Below, in pieces: positions 53,391-63,295 of a stretch of 64,000 bases of DNA. This DNA comes from Agrypnia vestita (Eukaryota > Arthropoda > Insecta > Trichoptera > Phryganeidae), in contig JADDOH010002659.1 of assembly GCA_016648135.1 (NCBI GenBank), positions 1-64,000 on the forward strand. Direction: 5' to 3'. The notes beneath the pieces are model-generated. The model was not told the origin of the DNA. It saw nothing but the letters and a program-made list of their open reading frames with translations, and did no database searches. Position 1 is the first letter of the stretch; each line of letters begins with the position of its first letter. A program made the translations under genes and the position numbers.

Positions 53391-55690
53391 TAATACGGAC
53401 GGAATACCAACAACCGAAGTACTTACAAGCAAGAAAACTGACCGAGCAATATGGAAACCAAAAGGTGCATGCGATATCAAAAGGTATAACACTGCTTCAC
53501 AAGTATTACTACAAATGATTCAAGAAGAGGCTATATGGAATGAGAGAAGCGACAACCCTGCAAGTGCGAATACTGACGCGCTCTACACACGAATAGTAGA
53601 CGCACTTCGAAATGCCGCGATCTCAACATTTGACAATCGTAAACATAGCTCGAAACGATATAAACAAATATGCGGATGGAATGATCTTGTTGCACAAAAA
53701 TATGCGGAATCCAGATACGCGATGTTGATTTGGATCGAAAATGGCAGACCACTCGTAGGCCCCATCGCAGAGGAAAGAAAATTAAAGCGTGCAGCGTTTA
53801 AACTGGCCCTGAAAAAATGTCAGAAGGAAGCAGAGCAAATACAGATGGATAAAATAGCTAGGGACCTAGATAATCGTGACTTCAGACAGTTTTGGAATAA
53901 ATCGAATAAAAATTGCAATATGCGGTGTAAAATTCCAAGTAACATAAATGGAGAAACGAATCCCAAAGCAATCGCAGACATTTTCGCAGACCATTTTACC
54001 ACCCTAACTCCGACCTCTCTGATCTCCTCGAGTGGACCGCCAATTAATCCAACAACAACTGAAGGTAATGGACTTTCGATTACTGTGAACATGGTCAATA
54101 CCGCCCTGAAACATATGAAAGCTGGTAAATCGGCAGGCCACGACGGACTAAGCATTGAACATGTCAAACACGCGGGAGGACCAATTTTACAGCTCCTGGC
54201 GAGGTTGTTTACTGGCATTATAAAGAATGGGCAATTACCGAGTAATATGACGAGGACCATAATTACACCCATTCTTAAATCCAAATTATCGGACTCAACC
54301 TCCCACGAGAGCTACAGACCAATCTCGATTGCCACAACCATCGCGAGATTATTCGAACGCGTGCTGCTAGATCAGGTCGAATCCAGCATGGAAACTAACG
54401 ACAACCAGATGGGTTTCAAAAAACAGACCTCTACCGACGCTGCAATATTTACTGTAAAACGGACACTGGAGTACTACAGAAACAAAAAGACTACTTCATA
54501 CGCATGTTTCCTAGACTTGAGCAAGGCTTTCGACAGAGTTTCTCACCCTTTACTTTGGGCAAAACTCAGGGAAAGAGGCATACCATCGGAGGTAATACGT
54601 ATCCTTGACTCGTGGCACAGACAACAGGAAAACCAAGTAAGGTGGAGAGACAGTCTTTCCGAACCTGTTCACATGACGAGCGGCGTCAGACAGGGAGGGT
54701 GCATGTCCCCAATACTGTTCAACCTTTATATGGACGAACTCACTCAAAGGCTAAACAACGCGGGGGTAGGCTGTCACATCGGAGGACAGTGTCTTAACAA
54801 CATCAGTTATGCTGACGATATGGTACTGATGGCACCGTCTATAAGAGGACTACGCATTCTTCTAAAGATCTGTGAAGTGTTTGCTGAAGAAACAAACATG
54901 CTCTATAACCCTAATAAAACAGCACTGTTGGTTATAAAGTATGGTCAGGGCCCAACAAGTATTCCTCCAGTTACTCTGAACGGTGTGGTCCTGAAGGTGA
55001 CCGAAAGAACGAAATATCTAGGACACATAATTACAAATAATCTAATGGACGACGACGATATTGACAGGCAAAGACGAGCTCTCAGTGTGAAAGCGAATAT
55101 GCTGTGTAGAAGGTTTCGTCTTTGTAGCACCGCTGTAAAAAGAACGCTCTTCCTTGCCTTCTGTGCAACGTTATATACATGTGAACTCTGGACAAATTAT
55201 AAAAAGAGCAGCATAGAAAGACTTCGCATACAATATAACAACGCCTTTCGTATGATGTTTGGCCTTCCCAGATATTGCAGCGCTTCCGGTATGTTCACTG
55301 AGGGGCGTGTTCCCAACTTTGCAGCCCTCTTAAGATCCAGGGTGGCAGGGATGAGGGAAAGGATATACAGCTCCGGAAATATCCTTATCCTGGAAGCACG
55401 TCTTACTCCAGAATCCAGCATCGATGCACACTGGAGAAAGATACTGGCCCCGCATAATTGACTTGCCATCGCTCGCTAAAGCCGATATTTTACCGTATAT
55501 TTCTTTTGATTACTTTTAATACTTCTTTTCTATTTTATATGTTCTTCTTCTATTTTACTATTTCTCTTTTGTTTTATATAATATTTTTAATGTGTGTATT
55601 TTCTTTTATATGGAATGTGTGGGATTGCACAAACCTCCCCACTTTCTGGAATAAAGCTATATTTATTTATTTATTTATTTTATTTAATAA
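53391..55690 (+). mobile_element. 5'-truncated LINE with open reverse transcriptase
   Basis: LINE sequence starts near 53391 within the linker before the reverse transcriptase. It runs through a 230-base 3' UTR with AATAAA near 55650 and ends in ATTT units at 55661-55688. The endonuclease is missing, typical of incomplete reverse transcription. Confidence 0.8.
53397..55461 (+). CDS. LINE reverse transcriptase (endonuclease lost)
   Basis: The open frame of about 688 LINE codons is the longest in the window. The nearest ATG (53347) lies in flanking sequence, so the true start is lost. In order: an N-terminal linker, KSAGHDGLSIEHVKHAGG, SYRPISIATTIARLFERVL, QMGFKKQTSTDAAI, the catalytic CFLDLSKAFDRVSHPLLW (first Asp), SGVRQGGCMSPILFNLYMDE, the catalytic ISYADDMVLMAPS (Asp pair), YNPNKTALLVI and KYLGHIITNN, then a helical C-terminal part. 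The frame is uninterrupted and all catalytic residues are present, so the insertion is recent. GVRQGG with YADD-VL--PS suggests the CR1/L2/RTE side of LINEs rather than Jockey; the clade was not determined. Without an endonuclease or promoter it is probably not mobile. Confidence 0.85.
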
Positions 55691-56170
55691 CTGCCACACT
55701 AGATAAAAACCCTTTTCTGTGGTAGTTATTCTCATATGATATTTATGTAATATTAACAAATGACAATTAAAGAAAGTATAAGCATAAGAATAAAATTAGA
55801 TCAATAATACTAAAGTAAATCATAGGAATACCTAAATTTAAAAAGAAAAGAAAAAGAAAAAATATATACATACAAAATTAAGATTTCAGCATTTTTTCAC
55901 TTCTTCAGCATACCTTCCACCTGATATTTTTATAAACTTATTAATATGATGTTTAAAAGGTTTGTGTAGAGTTATTTCTTTAGTTTCATTAGTTAACTTG
56001 TTAAAAACAAGCGGGGCAGTGAAATTAAATTGTCTTTGCCCAAAAGACGTTTTCCTTTTAGGTACCTCGAAATCAATTGTATTTTCCAACCTTGTAATCC
56101 GTGTTTATTTTGTACGATTAAAATTTATCTTACCTTGTCATTTGTTGAATCCCAAATTTTAAATATTTTA
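55686..56170 (-). pseudogene. LINE C-terminal and 3' UTR relic
   Basis: On the minus strand 56089-55886 reads FEVPKRKTSFGQRQFNFTAP, LVFNKLTNETKEI and KPFKHHINKFI before a stop. This matches the VP---T--G---F---AP--FN-L-----I----FK tail of LINE proteins. The 3' UTR contains the hairpin at 55686-55730, also found at 2454-2497. Confidence 0.6.
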
Positions 56171-56295
56171 AGAACTGTAAAAAATTTGCCGTTAAAGATG
56201 AATTAACGGATCGATTATAATTATTCTTTGAGTCCGAGGAGGTTAAGCAATATTATTTTTAATGTATACGATAATCGTTCGAAGTATTTAACATA

Positions 56296-57056
56296 CTAGC
56301 TGTAACCCGTTAAAAATGACTTTAGTTTAACACGTCGGTTTCTTAAAAATAAGCATTACAAACATAAAACATACGAGAAGAAAAGATGAAATAAGTTAGA
56401 AAAAAAGATCGCATACTTCTATGATTTACAGTGGGATAAAATTATATATGAAATATGAAACTACCAGGGGATATTAGGGATGAAAACAATATAAAAACTT
56501 TTAAGAAAAAATTAAGAAAAGACGTGATACTTAATTTGATTAAAAATTCAATATACTTATATCTTTTGCTGTATATATAAGGAAATATAAAAATTATTAT
56601 ATTACCTACGTTAAGAATAAAAAAAATATATTAAAAAAAACTAACCCATACAAACCAAGTTTTTATTATACTCCCTTTCTCATTTACTAGTGAAAACAGG
56701 TTTGGCGCTTAACCTATGCGTTGGGCTCGAGTCGGGTGACGCTACGAAAGCGAGTAATAAAAAATTACGAAAAATCCAAAATTATACTATTACTATAATT
56801 ATTAATTTTTTTTAAAGAAAATTTGTTAGATAATTTTTATCGTCGCCACGAGTCTATCTGCAAAGTTTCAGCTCGATTAGATCACGGGAAAAGGATTTAA
56901 AATCGATTCAAAGTTTTTGGCAGACAAGCAAGCAGACGCTACGAGTTAAAAGAAAGGGAGTAAAAGAGAGAAAAAAACAAGAAAAAAAATTTTTTTAAGA
57001 AGTTGTGGACGTTACAGGAAGTTGCGGACAGCTGACAGACAGACAACGATATTATT
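56296..57056 (-). mobile_element. Helitron-like element H1, long copy (minus)
   Basis: The 3' end (minus) at 56296 is CTAGCTGTAACCCGTTAAAA inverted. The 5' end near 57056 shares ATATCGTTGTCTGTCTGTC with the other copies. The interior block CGTGATCTAATCGAGCTGAA, then ACTCGTGGCGACGAT (minus), recurs at 61995-62185. Confidence 0.6.
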
Positions 57057-57224
57057 ACTATTGGGATACACTAGAATACGCCTGAAAATCAATATTTTCA
57101 ATTTTATTTTACTTTTTCCTATCACACTGACCACCTTTGCACTTCCGAGGGATGTGCAATGTATGTATATTAATTAAATATTAATCAAATACATCAAAAA
57201 ATGCTCTACTCCAAATATACGACA

Positions 57225-57440
57225 CAAACTTCAGCAAATAATGTGTCGTTAAGAAGCCGTATTAGTGACAGACAAAGATCGGCTGGGAACACAGCAGTGC
57301 CCAGGTTTAGGACTAGTATAGCCCAGCACCACTTCACCTATTAAGGGGTTATATTTTTTAATCGCCTTCCACAACAAATAAAAGTGGAAATGAACGAATC
57401 ATTCAAGATTTTAATCGTAATTAAGAACCCACTTGATAAA
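57225..57440 (+). pseudogene. LINE C-terminal relic
   Basis: The plus strand reads VSLRSRISDRQRSAGNTAVP, FRTSIAQHHFTY, a stop, then GVIFFNRLPQQIKVEMNESF. It is the FN-LP---K tail block. The relic at 61330-61570 (-) is the same family. Confidence 0.6.
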
Positions 57441-57769
57441 ATCAACAGCAGTAAGGTGTTAAAGTTCCGTGTAAGTTTTGTGAGTTTAATTTCTTAACTT
57501 CCTGTAAAACATTAGTACCTTCATGAATTTTAATTTTATTTATATATTTTTATTTTTTTAAATATTCTCTAAACAAATCTACACCATTTGATTCTGACAC
57601 AATTTTTGCATAATTATTATGTAGGACCCCACCAAACATGTAAAACTACATTTTTGACGGGTTACAGATACTAAAAATAATAATAATTCTCTACAATAAT
57701 AATAGCCCATGCACTTACACATAATTCTGGCTAATACGTCATTAACTGCCTCAAAACTGATGTTTGGGG

Positions 57770-58200
57770 TTTGAACCCTAAATGCGGGTTTAATTTTGGT
57801 CCAGTCTCCCCGCACAATCAGACAAATGAGATTTCATCACGTGGGATGACGGCCCCCGCCGCCCACCTGAAACCACAAGTCCCACCCGCGCCGCACACAC
57901 CCCCCCACGTCACAGGAAACTTCGGCGTGCGTAGGCGGCCGAGAGGCAACGAGAAGAGGTCCTGCACAACCCCTAACCCGAATACAGGGTGCTTTATACC
58001 TGGTCCGAAATACTTGGCAAAGAGGCTACAACCGTGTGTCAGTTGCAATAAAATTAAGCGATGTCGCCACTCATTACCTTTGAAGAGTTGTGGTATCGAA
58101 ACCGGTAGACGTAAAGTTTCTCCAAGTGGTTAAAAAAGTTTAAATTAATTAAAATTAATAATTTTATACAACCACAAAGCTAACGCTATACACATCAATA
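57770..58200 (+). mobile_element. PLE-type terminal region with ribozyme-like core
   Basis: A C-rich stretch (57850-57920) is followed by the ribozyme-like core and ACAACCACAAAGCTAACGCT, also found at 50467-50490. The 120-codon frame through it is probably not a protein. Confidence 0.45.
58078..58112 (+). ncRNA. Hammerhead-like motif with ACCGGT (decayed)
   Basis: TTGAAGA replaces CTGAAGA, stem II is poor, but GAAACCGGTAGACG is kept at 58098-58111. It is a relative of 33166-33207. Confidence 0.4.
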
Positions 58201-58710
58201 ATATATTTTACTTAGTTGACAAATTTTTTGCTTCAACAAATTGAAACTAAAAAATATCAAAATCTTACTCAATACTGCTGATTTCTGCAATTTAATTAAA
58301 ACACAAGGTATTAACCACACAAAACATGACGAATTGATAATATTCGACGTGCAACAGAAAACGTATGAAATCGATCATGTCATTGGTCGATACACTATAA
58401 CAGTAAATCGTAACATTTTATTCTATATGCCTACCCAAAGTTTTTATCATTCAAATTTTCTTGCATTAAAGCGAATGAATTTAAGAAAAATTAATATATT
58501 ACCATAAGGTTTTGTCCAACGTTTTACAGATGATAATAATAAAAAAAAAAACGTTGAAAAAATGCGATTTGATGTCGCTTATCTACGTAACCAGCATTCT
58601 CAACCCATAATATATATTCGATCAAGAATATATCTTGATTAATGATGTCCCCCTGGGGATAAAACCCAGTATTGTGTTCTAGAAAAGTTTGAATACACTC
58701 AAAATAGTCT
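58201..58710. other. No recognised feature
   Basis: The plus-strand frame at 58241-58507 (88 codons) has no recognised domain. Confidence 0.35.
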
Positions 58711-58714
58711 GAAT

Positions 58715-59162
58715 ATATTAGACTGGTCTTGAAGAGTTAAAAATTTTAATAATTTTCGGGCATATTCCACTGTAATGTCAATAATTCGGAAGAATCTCAT
58801 ATATACATAAAAATAATATTACTTTTAAAATTCTAATCAAAGTATAGATATCTCATTGTTACTAGCGACATCTGTGTTGGATTATGGGAATGACAAAGTA
58901 AGCGACTGCATGTAGTGGTAGTAAAAATACAACTCACATACGAAGCAAAGTGTGCAAGTTAAGCTTTAATACAAATCCCAAAACTTTGATGGTTGTAGTA
59001 TTCTGTCATTGGTGGAATTGGTGAACATTACATTGTGTAAAGTGATCACTTTAGTCAGCCGTATGATAGATCGTAAGCTCTATGAACACCCAAAAAGGCT
59101 TATTTATATACCTACTTTCCCATATGAACAAATAGCTTCGTCTTTATGAGACATCTCTTGAT
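58715..59162 (+). mobile_element. MITE-like repeat G, copy 4
   Basis: Contains AATTCGGAAGAATCTCATAT, ATAGATATCTCATTGTTACT, TTACATTGTGTAAAGTGATC and the end GCTTCGTCTTTATGAGACAT. It matches the copies at 7.5, 10.6, 28.5 and 31.9 kb. Confidence 0.65.
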
Positions 59163-59264
59163 GAATAACTTATGCAGATATCTACCCCTAAGTATGAACG
59201 ACTAGGTCTGTTACACCCTGTATATAATGAATACATACACTTATTAGTTTTGTTTTGTTTTCTG

Positions 59265-59411
59265 GATAAGAATGCTTATTTTGTGGTTGCTTCCCTGAGA
59301 AAACCACGGTCAATGTTTCGACATAGTGTCATTATAATACCTTGGCAAAGCATTACCCTACCATTGTATAATGCCTTGCCCCAAAAATTAAGGTTGAACG
59401 ATATTGTGTGA
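59265..59411 (+). pseudogene. Possible LINE C-terminal relic
   Basis: Plus strand: ASLRKPRSMFRHSVIIIPWQ, then LPLYNALPQKLRLNDIV and stop. LYN-LP--LR resembles the LINE tail block. Short. Confidence 0.4.
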
Positions 59412-59454
59412 GGTTTCATTCTCTGCGTAATAAGTAATTTTCCCCTGTAACACT

Positions 59455-59697
59455 ATAATTGTGGGGTATAGAAGCAAAGACAACAATATGCAAAAAAAAA
59501 TAATCTTTTAATTAGTTGCAGTTACCGAGGAGCACTCGTTAAAATGTACTAAATTCTAGATGTTATGTATCTATCCCTTCCAAAATAATGTTTCCTATAA
59601 ATTTAAAGTATATAAAGACTATAAATTAGTGATCCTCGATGACTGAATTAAGTTTTTTTAGATATTGCTTTGCCTTTGCTTTTATAACCTACAATAA
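59455..59697. mobile_element. MITE family M, copy 2
   Basis: Ends GTGGGGTATAGAAGCAAAGA and, inverted, GTAGGTTATAAAAGCAAAGG. The interior shares TTATGTATCTATCC and GATCCTCGATGAC with 28812-29087. Confidence 0.65.
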
Positions 59698-60008
59698 TAA
59701 ATGAAAACACATTTTTTTCACTACTTTTATTTGACATGAGTAGGTATTATCACTATATTTTTCAGAAACCTCAGTTTCCTTCTTGAGGTGAACGTAGACA
59801 GAAGTGTGTGGGAATGTGTGTCTGGTGTATGGGTTGCGGGTACAGTAGAAGTGGCGGGCGAGGGAGATGCTAGCACAGAAGGAACGTTGCGAGAAGTGGT
59901 AAAGTAGGTTTTTTAAATTGTTGATGATATTATTTTGTATATTTAAAGTTTTTATGAATTTCAAGTGTATCTTAATAATTGTAAGTTGTAATTTTTCAGA
60001 ACAAATTA
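59698..60008. other. No recognised feature
   Basis: The minus-strand frame at 59689-60030 has no recognised domain. Confidence 0.35.
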
Positions 60009-60010
60009 AT

Positions 60011-60300
60011 CGGTTAATTCTGGCGTCCATCTAGCGGTAGTATTGCAAAGTAATTTGATCTCCCGTATCAAAAAATTGGATGGCTCTAAAATGGACAAAA
60101 ATAAAAATTAATCAATTAATAAAGTGAGAATTACATATAAGGTCGATAGCTTAGTGTAGTTGCTTAGTGGTTAGAGCATCGGCCCCGGAAAGGAGTTGAC
60201 CCGGGTTCGAATCCCGGTAGTAGCCAAATATTTTTTCTTGAATTAGATTTTCCTGTATATCTTTTCAATTGATTAATTAATTTCGTTTTTAAAAATTTGT
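60011..60300 (+). mobile_element. tRNA-like cassette element, copy 4
   Basis: Star sequence CGGTTAATTCTGGCGTCCAT is identical to copy 1. The tail AATTGATTAATTAATTTCGT matches the other copies. The core differs. Confidence 0.65.
60141..60225 (+). ncRNA. tRNA-like core with a perfect T arm
   Basis: TTAGTGGTTAGAGCAT is an A-box arm, and CCGGGTTCGAATCCCGG (60201-60217) folds into a perfect 5-bp T arm. The acceptor stem pairs poorly, so it is SINE-like. Confidence 0.5.
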
Positions 60301-60344
60301 TTTAGACGGCATGTCTTATTATGTATTTGTATTAAATGGTTCAT

Positions 60345-60665
60345 TAGCGGGTTATGTACTGTATGTATTAGGGAGAGGATGCCTACACGCCGAATGGTAT
60401 TCTCTCGTGTCGGCGTGTGGCATGTATTGTGTAAGGGTCGCATATGTGAGAGATAAATGCAGCAGATGCAGGAATGAGCGAATACAGGGCGCAAGTCATA
60501 CCCATTAAACGATAATGTTAATAGTAATAGTCTACAGAAGGAACATCACTTACTATTGCTTCCGCGGCCGGCGACAGAAGAAGAAGAAGAAAAGCGGTCG
60601 GTACCTGTGACGACCATGACCAGATTAGCCATCGAGCCCTGATTGATGCGTACGGCTAAACATGC
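60345..60665 (+). repeat. Interspersed repeat U, copy 3
   Basis: Shares GGGAGAGGATGCC, GTGTCGGCGTGTGGCATGTA, ATACAGGGCGCAAGTCATAC and GGCGACAGA with 20430-20720. It includes a GAAGAA microsatellite. Confidence 0.45.
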
Positions 60666-61325
60666 GACGACTCTGCACCACATTTTCAGCATTTGGATGA
60701 TTTAATATGTATAATATAGCCTCGTGTATTAATATCGAGTAGGTCTGAAACACCCTGTATTTTATATTTGTTTATTTTATTTATCCCGGATTTTATTTCA
60801 CGCACTGGAAAAACCGCGGCGAACAAAGAAACAATAGCAAAAAATAGTACAAAGAAGTAATGGTAATAGAAGATAAATACTATTTACAAAGATTTATGAA
60901 ATTCTAGCTTTACGTTCCGGCGATATTTTCATTTATGTATATATTTATTATTAAATTTTATTTTTATTTAATTTTGGTAAATGTACAAACTTAAGAGTGC
61001 ATTCCATATAATAAAATGAATACACATTTATGTTACACGCTTTTAAATGAGAATTTATTATCGTGTTTAAAAGTGGGGGCATTGTCATATATGTATATAT
61101 TTATTGTTAATGTCATCGTTAGTGTAAGACATTAGATTAAATATGTAAGATATAGACAAAGAAACATTAGATTAAGCTATAAAAATTAAGACACTAAATT
61201 AAGTAAGTAAGATAAAAACAATACAAGAACACAAAAATGTAAGAAATTGGGTAAAGTAAATAAGATATACACAAGGAAACGTTAAATTAAGTTATAAAAA
61301 TTAATAATTTAGAAGGTATTGTAAT
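60666..61325. other. AT-rich, possibly LINE 3' UTR, nothing firm
   Basis: Lies on the 3' side of the minus-strand LINE relic at 61330-61570. AAATTAAG-type repeats occur near 61130-61310. Confidence 0.35.
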
Positions 61326-61329
61326 AACA

Positions 61330-61570
61330 TTTAAAAGTATGTATATATTGACTGTTTTTGGTAAGATTTTTTTCATCGCGTTATTGTGATGGTTTTTTGT
61401 GGAAGAATTTTCAATTTAGTTTTGAATTTTCTATAATTTTTTCCATCTTCATTTCATTGGAAAGAGCATTAAAGAATGATACTTCTTGATAGGTGAAATG
61501 GTGTTGGGCTGGGCTAGTATTACATTTAGGTATCAAAATATTTACAGCTGATCTCGGTCTATTACTAAAA
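61330..61570 (-). pseudogene. LINE C-terminal relic
   Basis: Minus strand: SRSAVNILIPKCNTSPAQHH, then FTYQEVSFFNALSNEMKMEK and IIENSKLN before a stop. Same family as 57225-57440 (both have AQHHFTY and FFN-L). Confidence 0.6.
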
Positions 61571-61849
61571 CATCCAAATGTACTATTATTGATGTACTAT
61601 TATTTCATATTCCCTTATATTTTACTAAAAAATTAGGGAAAATGAATGTTTGCAATGTAGAAAATATCTAAAACATTGTAGTAGATATATCATATACAGC
61701 CTGATTAGTGACTCATACATATTTTTTAATATTTTAATATTAATTTTTTTTTAATATTTTTATAAAAATATTTTAATATTAAAAAAAAACACTAATGTGG
61801 CTTTACAACATCAATAATATATTATTTTAAAAATTAAAAATTTTAAGGT

Positions 61850-62185
61850 ACTGCACCATGCAGCATTGCAGACATATCAACGACTGCCTTAAACGATTTC
61901 GTTTTCAAAAGTTTCGAAACTATACAACTTTGACGGCCGCGTTGAATTGTAGAATGAGTCAATGTTTTTATTCCCTTTATATTAACTCGTGGCGTCTGCT
62001 TGCTTTCTTGCTTGCCGGCTTGCCGTCGAAAAAACTTTGGATCGATTTTTGACCCTTTTCCCGTGATCCAATCGAGCTGAAACTTTGCGAGCAGACTCGT
62101 GGCGACGATCAAGAAGATCTATAAAATTTTCGTTAAAAATAATAATAATTATAGTATAATTTTGGATTTTTCAAATTATTAATAG
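61850..62185 (+). mobile_element. Helitron H1-type internal fragment
   Basis: GTCTGCTTGCTTTCTTGCTT, CCCGTGATCCAATCGAGCTG and ACTCGTGGCGACGATCAAGA match the minus strand of 56740-56960. No Helitron end is seen. Confidence 0.5.
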
Positions 62186-62618
62186 TTTTTTCAAATTGGA
62201 ATCATTACAAAAGTTTGATTACTAGCAACGGCGGCCCGATAACGTCGCGGAATATTTTCTAAATTTGAATTACTCCGTCGGTATACATAATAGGTACTTC
62301 ACTACACAAAGCATGAAGTGTCTTATCAAAGCTCAAAACATCTGACATTTTAGAAATATATTAAATTACTGTAAGTTTAGTGTTATGTTATGTGTTTTAA
62401 TTCATCTTTAATTGTTATTATATTTTACAAAAAAATGGAGTATAATAAAAACTTGGTGTTTATGGGTTACTTTTTTTTTGTTTTGAAAACGAAAACGAAT
62501 ATCTATCACTTTGTCTGTCGTTTTTGCAATAAATAATTTCTCGAATATCCTTTTCAATAAACAGTTCTAATTTTCAATTCAATAACCAATCATTTGTCAG
62601 CTTTTGAGTTAAGCAGAC
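62186..62618. other. No recognised feature
   Basis: No motif or repeat partner was recognised here. Confidence 0.4.
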
Positions 62619-62619
62619 A

Positions 62620-62936
62620 AATAAAATACAACTTAAAGTATAAAAAACCTTGTAATAAATGATTTTTTTCATTTTTTGCAAGGTTTTTATCCTTTTATTC
62701 GTCTTGTATTAAAGCGAATGAATTTTTCATAATCGATATAAGTTACTGTAATAATTGTTCAACTTTTTGCAAAAATTAAGTCAGAAATATTGAAAAAAAT
62801 TGCAAATTTTGACATTGCATATCTCCATAACTATTGATATGAGGCCATGGTCGCTTGAACATTTTAGACTCATAACATACTCAGGAATCTACCTGCCAAG
62901 TTTCTGCTGCTAGCTCTGGTACACCGTGTATATTAT
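62620..62936. mobile_element. Foldback MITE family F, copy 2 (left arm decayed)
   Basis: The right end TTTCTGCTGCTAGCTCTGGT, the block TTGAACATTTTAGACTCATA and the central hairpin AAAAACCTTG/CAAGGTTTTT match 15600-15893. The left terminal repeat is not found. Confidence 0.6.
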
Positions 62937-63295
62937 AATTTATCAATTATTCAAATAAAAATAAAAAAAGCTACGTCACTGAAACGCCATAATAACGTGT
63001 TAATTGAGAAGTCGGACAGACTCTTTACCAATAGAGTGAGGTCCGCGTTATTGGAAGGGCGTCGAGGAGTTTGGGGGATGAAGGGTGGGTGGGGGTGAAG
63101 GTAGGGGTGTGGTGTTTACCCCGGTGGGGGCTAATCAGCTGGACCAACAAACAAGAGGTTGGAGAGAAGGAAACAGCTCGTCGAGACAAGACCGAACTGC
63201 AAACAAAACAATATTGTGTCATTGTTGGCTATTATAAACGCTTCACGAGTCTCAGGAACATGTATCGTACCCCAAGCCTGCTTAAAATATTTTGA
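62937..63295. other. G-rich stretch, no gene recognised
   Basis: A G-rich run at 63068-63130 is similar in style to the G- or C-rich centres of the PLE-type ends, but no ribozyme core is seen. Confidence 0.35.

Noticed and set aside
53820..54284. 154-codon minus-strand protein within the LINE
   Set aside because: Shadow of the reverse transcriptase frame on the other strand.
57771..58133. 120-codon Pro-rich protein
   Set aside because: The frame runs through a C-rich PLE-type end and the ribozyme-like core. No domain, and composition explains the lack of stops.
59285..59315. Another hammerhead-like module (CCCTGAGAAAACCACGGTCA)
   Set aside because: CTGAGAA lacks the CTGANGA core, and no GAAA follows a paired stem.
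60141..60225. Functional tRNA gene
   Set aside because: The T arm is perfect, but the acceptor stem pairs poorly and the flanks are those of the repeat family.
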